DNA of 39,991 bases from Poseidonocella sp. HB161398 (lineage in GTDB: Bacteria; Pseudomonadota; Alphaproteobacteria; Rhodobacterales; Rhodobacteraceae). Below the pieces are notes generated by a model. It did not search any database. It was not told the origin of the DNA and was given only the letters and a program-made list of their open reading frames with translations. Shown here in pieces: positions 35,946-39,991 of this stretch. The translations under genes were made by a program, and so were the position numbers. Every line of letters starts with the position of its first letter. Position 1 is the first letter of the stretch. The stretch covers positions 1 to 39,991 of the forward strand of contig NZ_VATA01000059.1 in NCBI RefSeq assembly GCF_005870025.1, written 5' to 3'.

Positions 35946-36332
35946 TCACTCCATGTCGGCGGCCAGGAAGGCGCCGGGCAGGAGCTCGGCGACCGTCATG
36001 GCCATCTCCTCGCCCGAGACCGTGGCCATGGTCACCACCGTCTGCGGATCGGCGAATTCGGAGATCTTCTGGCGGCAGCCCCCGCAGGGCGGCACCGGGC
36101 GGGGGCAGTCGGCGACGACATAGAGCTCGGTCAGCCTGGTCACCCCGGCCGCGACCATCGCCGCGATCGCCCCGGCCTCGGCGCAGGTGCCCTCGGGATA
36201 GGCGGCATTCTCCACATTGCAGCCGCGATAGACCGCCCCGTCCGATCCTTTCACCGCGGCGCCCACCTTGAAGCCCGAATAGGGCGCATAGGCGCGTTCG
36301 CGCACGAAAAGGGCTGCATCCCTGAGACTCAT
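35946..36332 (-). CDS. cdd: Cytidine deaminase
   Basis: The enzyme deaminates cytidine and deoxycytidine to uridines. The 128-residue product is the short tetrameric type, with substrate-binding NVEN at 39-42, zinc ligand C50 and proton-shuttle E52 in TCAEAG, and zinc ligands C83 and C86 in PCGGCRQ. The Arg that usually follows the Glu (CAER) is Ala here, which may alter zinc tuning. ATG 36332 has GGAG upstream and starts right before the conserved core; 25 further codons upstream are open but Gln/Arg-rich and unlikely. It is the first gene of the salvage operon, divergent from maeB. Confidence 0.94.
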   Translation of the reverse strand: MSLRDAALFVRERAYAPYSGFKVGAAVKGSDGAVYRGCNVENAAYPEGTCAEAGAIAAMVAAGVTRLTELYVVADCPRPVPPCGGCRQKISEFADPQTVVTMATVSGEEMAMTVAELLPGAFLAADME

Positions 36333-36535
36333 CGCGGCCGTGCTCCGTTGCCTGCTGGCTCTTGCCTGTTGCGGCTGCGGGCTGACTGCCCGCATCTTGT
36401 GCGACACTGGAACTCCGCGGCGGCGGATGCAAGACGCGAGGTGCGGTTCTGCAAAATTGTCCCCTGTTCTTGGCCGTCCATCTGCCTTAACCAGCCGGTA
36501 TCACCGACCCGAGGCCACTGGGGAAGACACGCGCC

Positions 36536-38821
36536 ATGACGGACACAAAATCGGACGATTTCCGCGAGCAGTCGCTGGACTACCACGAGAACCCGAAACC
36601 CGGGAAGCTCGAGATCCGCGCGACGAAGCCCCTCGCGAACGGCCGCGACCTGGCGCGCGCCTACAGCCCCGGCGTGGCCGAGGCCTGCATCGAGATCAAG
36701 AAGGACGCCGCCAACGCGTCGCGCTACACCTCCCGCGGCAACCTCGTTGCCGTGGTCTCGAACGGGACCGCCGTGCTCGGCCTCGGCAATATCGGCGCGC
36801 TGGCCTCGAAGCCGGTGATGGAGGGCAAGGCCGTCCTCTTCAAGAAATTCGCCAATATCGACTGCTTCGACATCGAGGTGAACGAATCCGATCCCGAGAA
36901 GCTCGCCGAGATCGTCTGCGCGCTGGAGCCGACCTTCGGCGCGATCAACCTCGAGGACATCAAGGCGCCCGACTGCTTCGTGGTGGAGAAGATCTGCCGC
37001 GAGAAGATGAACATCCCGGTCTTCCATGACGACCAGCACGGCACCGCCATCGTGGTCGGCGCCGCGGCCAAGAACGCGCTGCACCTGGCGGGCAAGACCC
37101 CGGGCCAGGTCAAGGTCGTCTCGACCGGCGGCGGCGCGGCCGGGATCGCCTGCCTCAACATGCTCCTGAAGATGGGCGTGAAGCGCGAGAATGTCTGGCT
37201 CTGCGACATCAAGGGGCTGGTCTACAAGGGCCGCAACGAGGAGATGACCTCGCAGAAGGAGGCCTATGCCCAGGACAGCGACCTGCGCACGCTCGACGAG
37301 GTGATCGAGGGCGCGGACCTCTTCCTCGGCCTCTCAGGCCCCGGCGTGCTGAAGACCGAGATGGTTGCGAAGATGGCGTCGAAGCCGATCGTCTTCGCGC
37401 TGGCCAACCCGACGCCCGAGATCATGCCCGACGATGTGCGCAAAGTGGCCCCGGACGCAATCATCGCCACCGGCCGGTCGGACTTCCCGAACCAGGTCAA
37501 CAACGTGCTCTGCTTCCCGTTCATCTTCCGCGGCGCGCTGGATGTCGGCGCGACCGAGATCAACGACTCGATGCAGCTGGCCTGCATCGACGGCATCGCC
37601 GAGCTGGCGAGAAAGACCACCAGCGCCGAGGCCGCCGCCGCCTATTCGGGCGAGCAGCTGACCTTCGGCACCGACTACCTGATCCCCAAGCCCTTCGACC
37701 CGCGGCTGATCTCGGTCGTGGCCGGCGCCGTGGCCGAGGCGGCGATGGAGTCGGGCGTGGCCGCGCGGCCCCTGCCCTCGATCCAGGCCTACAAGCGCAA
37801 GCTCGAGGGCTCGGTGATCCGCTCGGCCTTCCTGATGCGCCCGGTCTTCGAGGCCGCCCGCTCCACCAACCGCAAGATCGTCTTCGCCGAGGGCGAGAGC
37901 GAGCGGGTGCTGCGCGCCGCCCAGGCGGTGATCGAGGAAACCACCGAGACGCCGATCCTGGTCGGCCGTCCCGAGGTGATCGACGCCCGCTGCAAGCGGC
38001 TGGGGATCAACCTGCGCTCGAACGAGAACATCCCCGTCACCAACCCCGAATCCGACGTCCGCTACCGCGACTACTGGAGCGAGTACCTCTCGGTGATGGA
38101 GCGCCGCGGCGTCACGCCCTCGATGGCGCAGGCGATCATGCGCACCAACACCACCGCCATCGCCTCGGTGATGGTGCGCCGCGGCGAGGCGGATTCGGTG
38201 ATCTGCGGCACCTCGGGCCAGTACCTGTGGCATCTCAACTACGTCACCCAGGTCCTCGGCACCGACACGCTGAAGCCCGTGGGCTCGATGTCGCTGATGA
38301 TCCTCGAGGACGGGCCGCTCTTCATCGCCGACGGCCATGTGAACCCCGATCCGACGCCGGATCAGGTCGCCAAGACGGTCATCGCCTGCGCCCGCCATGT
38401 CCGCCGCTTCGGGCTGGAGCCGAAGATCGCGCTGTGCTCGGACAGCCAGTTCGGCAACCTGTCGAACCGCTCGGGCGAGGTGATGCGCGGCGCGATGGAC
38501 ATCCTCAACCACGGCTACCGCGACTTCATGTACGACGGCGAGATGCATGTCGACGCCGCGCTCGACCCGCGGGTGCGGGACCGGGTGCTGCAGCACGGCT
38601 CGGCGCGGCTGAAGGGCCCGGCCAACGTGCTGGTCTTCTCCTCGACGGATTCCGCGCTGGCGGTGAAGAACATCCTGAAGGCGCGCGCCAAGGGCCTGGA
38701 AGTCGGACCGATCCTGATGGGGATGGGCAACCGCGCCCATGTCGTCACCCCGGCGATCACCGCGCGCGGCCTGCTGAACATGGCCGCCATCGCAGGCACG
38801 CCGGTCGCCCAGTACGGCTGA
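36536..38821 (+). CDS. maeB: NADP-dependent malic enzyme, MaeB type with phosphotransacetylase-like domain
   Basis: The enzyme oxidatively decarboxylates malate to pyruvate, giving NADPH. The 761-residue product has the malic-enzyme part at 1-420, with catalytic Y43 (RAYSPGVAEAC), the metal site NIPVFHDDQHGTA near 158-170, and NAD(P)-binding STGGGAAGIACLNMLL near 197-212. A C-terminal phosphotransacetylase-like domain (about 430-760) follows, which in MaeB proteins is regulatory and binds acetyl-CoA rather than being catalytic. The full two-domain length is present. It is monocistronic; the 203-base gap to divergent cdd holds both promoters. The ATG 36536 context is weak in Shine-Dalgarno signal. 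Confidence 0.96.
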   Translation: MTDTKSDDFREQSLDYHENPKPGKLEIRATKPLANGRDLARAYSPGVAEACIEIKKDAANASRYTSRGNLVAVVSNGTAVLGLGNIGALASKPVMEGKAVLFKKFANIDCFDIEVNESDPEKLAEIVCALEPTFGAINLEDIKAPDCFVVEKICREKMNIPVFHDDQHGTAIVVGAAAKNALHLAGKTPGQVKVVSTGGGAAGIACLNMLLKMGVKRENVWLCDIKGLVYKGRNEEMTSQKEAYAQDSDLRTLDEVIEGADLFLGLSGPGVLKTEMVAKMASKPIVFALANPTPEIMPDDVRKVAPDAIIATGRSDFPNQVNNVLCFPFIFRGALDVGATEINDSMQLACIDGIAELARKTTSAEAAAAYSGEQLTFGTDYLIPKPFDPRLISVVAGAVAEAAMESGVAARPLPSIQAYKRKLEGSVIRSAFLMRPVFEAARSTNRKIVFAEGESERVLRAAQAVIEETTETPILVGRPEVIDARCKRLGINLRSNENIPVTNPESDVRYRDYWSEYLSVMERRGVTPSMAQAIMRTNTTAIASVMVRRGEADSVICGTSGQYLWHLNYVTQVLGTDTLKPVGSMSLMILEDGPLFIADGHVNPDPTPDQVAKTVIACARHVRRFGLEPKIALCSDSQFGNLSNRSGEVMRGAMDILNHGYRDFMYDGEMHVDAALDPRVRDRVLQHGSARLKGPANVLVFSSTDSALAVKNILKARAKGLEVGPILMGMGNRAHVVTPAITARGLLNMAAIAGTPVAQYG

Positions 38822-39240
38822 CCCGTTCGGCCGGGACGCGCCCCGCGCGCGCCCCGGCCCAGACCGCCGGCCCCGCGCCGGGCATCTCCGACGCGCCTGC
38901 CCGGCCGGCCCATCCGCAGCTTCGCCGCAGGCAGCACCGGCCGCCTCGCTCCTGCGAACCACGGCACTCCGGATACGGTCCCGCCTTCCAGCCTCCCCCG
39001 GCAGAACGGCCCTCCCGGCACGCAGACCGGACGGGCATCGCCCCTCAGCTGCATTGCCTGCTCCGTCCGGCGAAACAGGGCCCTGCCCGCATATCCGCAT
39101 GCAACATCGGCACGGACGCACATTGCGTGACGTCTGAAAGCGCGCCCTCTACCTTGCCGCTACGGTTCACCCAGGCTGGAGAAATGCAGCGACGTTGCGA
39201 TGGCAAATTATCGCCGGAAGCGCGCTGCCCCGACAGAACC
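38822..39240. other. GC-rich intergenic stretch without recognised features
   Basis: Behind maeB there is no convincing gene or terminator with a T-run. The open frames are short and Arg/Pro/Ala-rich. Codon-position bias fades compared with the flanking genes. The stretch leads into decayed mobile-element sequence. Confidence 0.5.
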
Positions 39241-39279
39241 CGCTTGGACCTAGCCGAGCGCACGGTCGATGCAGCGGTT

Positions 39280-39898
39280 TTCCCGGTTTGCGACGGCCGC
39301 AGTCCCGCGGACCGGCCCGCCCATCGTCGCCCCGTTTGGCTCGGCCTTCCGGTTCCGCCCCCTGGCGATGCGCCGTCCCGCAAGGACACTCAAGCGCGTT
39401 CCTGAATACCCCGCACAGCGCCACGGCCGCCGGACAGGGGTCACAGGACCCCGTGGCCTGCCTCGGCCGCGCCATGGGCAATCACCCGGCCCAAGCGCCC
39501 GGACGCCGCATGCGGATCGCTGCGCGCAGAGACACCCTTCCCTGCGGGGCCACAAATGGCGCGCACCAGTGTTTCCGAGCCGCGTGCCACTGGCATCGAT
39601 GACAAAGGGGGGCGGACGGGGCAGCGCTACGGGACGCTGATCCGCGACCTCGAAAGACGCACCGTCATCGGCCTGCTGCCTGATCCGGACCCCGCGACCG
39701 CCGCCGCTTGGCTGCGCCGCCATCCACGGATCGGAACTATCGCAAGGGATCGCAAGGGCGCTATGGCCGCGGTGTTCCTGCCGATCGCGATGGTCATGGC
39801 CGCACGGCACGAGACCTGCCCAATGGCGGGACCGTCAGGCAGGTCGACAGGCTGGAAAGGCAGATGCATGGCGCCGCCGGCATCGGACGTCTCCAGGC
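39280..39898 (+). pseudogene. ISL3-family transposase remnant, frameshifted and internally deleted
   Basis: Pieces of an ISL3-family transposase appear in order but in different frames. The clearest is 39592-39758, GIDD then GQRYGTLIRDLERR, LLPDPDP, AAWLRRHP and ARDRKG, which is the start of the catalytic domain. The frame then shifts at about 39759 (RYGRG), and after a large deletion RQVDRLERQMHGAAG (39837-39881) matches the family's C-terminal segment. Weaker N-terminal traces (PVCDGRS, PVWLGLPV, FRFRPLAMRRPARTL, RRDTLP) occur upstream in three frames between 39283 and about 39540. About 620 bases remain of a gene usually near 1.2-1.6 kb. It cannot make an active protein. Confidence 0.68.
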
Positions 39899-39991
39899 GG
39901 CCTTGTTGCACAAATCGGGGGCTGAGCGCGGTTCCCCTTTCCCCGGACGGACTTATCCTACGGCCACAGTGACGGGTATGCCGAGCGCGGT
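39899..39991 (-). mobile_element. IS5-family (IS903-like) insertion sequence end, cut by window edge
   Basis: GGCCTTGTTGCACAAATC (39899-39916) is a terminal inverted repeat of the IS5-family/IS903 group, close to the IS903 repeat GGCTTTGTTGAATAAATC. It interrupts the ISL3 remnant. The rest of the element lies beyond the window, so its other end and target duplication cannot be checked. Confidence 0.78.
39953..39991 (-). CDS. IS5-family transposase, last 12 residues
   Basis: Read on the minus strand, the frame TALGIPVTVAVG followed by TAA matches the usual ending of IS5/IS903-group transposases (typically a -LGMP/LGTP- motif a few residues from the stop). The stop lies 36 bases inside the element's terminal repeat, the normal spacing. 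The remainder is outside the window. Confidence 0.68.
   Translation of the reverse strand, partial: TALGIPVTVAVG

Noticed and set aside
36333-36535. A single TTAACC word as a CtrA site for maeB or cdd
   Set aside because: Only one half-site is present and the second has no match at the right spacing.
39250-39810. A 186-residue minus-strand frame at the right end
   Set aside because: It is antisense to the ISL3 remnant and has no recognisable content.

Overview
The window is about 40 kb of GC-rich DNA that looks like ordinary core chromosome of an alphaproteobacterium of the Rhodobacteraceae/Paracoccaceae type. The evidence is the gene set: a DUF2794 protein, an NlpC/P60 plus M17 aminopeptidase pair, an R-body-free FadJ/thiolase/GST operon, a cdd-deoA-deoB-add operon, and a MaeB-type malic enzyme. 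A perfect alphaproteobacterial SOS box (GAAC-N7-GAAC) lies in front of imuB. Codon third positions are strongly G/C, so many long antisense open frames exist; these were treated as shadows. No rRNA, tRNA, CRISPR array, phage or secretion island was seen.

Layout, left to right. The left edge (1 to about 572) is the 5' part of an IS630-family element. Then come a large MscS-type mechanosensitive channel and, convergent to it across a shared intrinsic terminator, the phosphatidylethanolamine pathway pair psd-pssA. imuB (SOS mutasome subunit) follows, LexA-controlled but without imuA or dnaE2 next to it, and a 158-bp non-autonomous element is inserted exactly at its stop codon. Positions 7.6-14.4 kb hold DUF2794, the NlpC/P60-M17 pair, a degenerate Hpt-like small protein, a beta-carbonic anhydrase, a two-gene operon of exported esterases and a PagL-like outer-membrane barrel. 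Positions 14.5-20.1 kb carry asd, gloA, an LLM flavin oxidoreductase, an orphan KpsC/KpsS-like capsule glycosyltransferase, an SDR-type protein and a CDF metal exporter. mrp/apbC and a divergent SulP transporter coupled to a tandem universal stress protein follow.

Positions 23.9-29.4 kb form a six-gene minus-strand operon: GST, thiolase, an NTF2-like protein, a GFA zinc protein, a cupin and the FadJ-type multifunctional beta-oxidation enzyme. It ends at a perfect 26-bp palindromic terminator. A 29-bp tandem repeat and a CtrA-like site precede two plus-strand genes, a FUSC-like membrane protein and a membrane-anchored M48-like protein whose HExxH has become HLLAA. Positions 31.9-36.3 kb are a nucleoside salvage operon, cdd-deoA-deoB-add, with a SPOR-domain gene as its last member; all junctions from deoA onward use 4-bp stop/start overlaps. 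The divergent maeB malic enzyme follows. The right end is a mobile-element graveyard: a frameshifted, internally deleted ISL3-family transposase remnant interrupted by the end of an IS5-family (IS903-like) element running off the window.

I did not find a convincing new multi-gene defence or biosynthetic system. The most unusual items are the orphan LexA-controlled imuB with a miniature element at its stop codon, the inactivated M48-like membrane protein, the PagL-like protein lacking its acidic residue, the 29-bp minisatellite, and the nested insertion-sequence remains.
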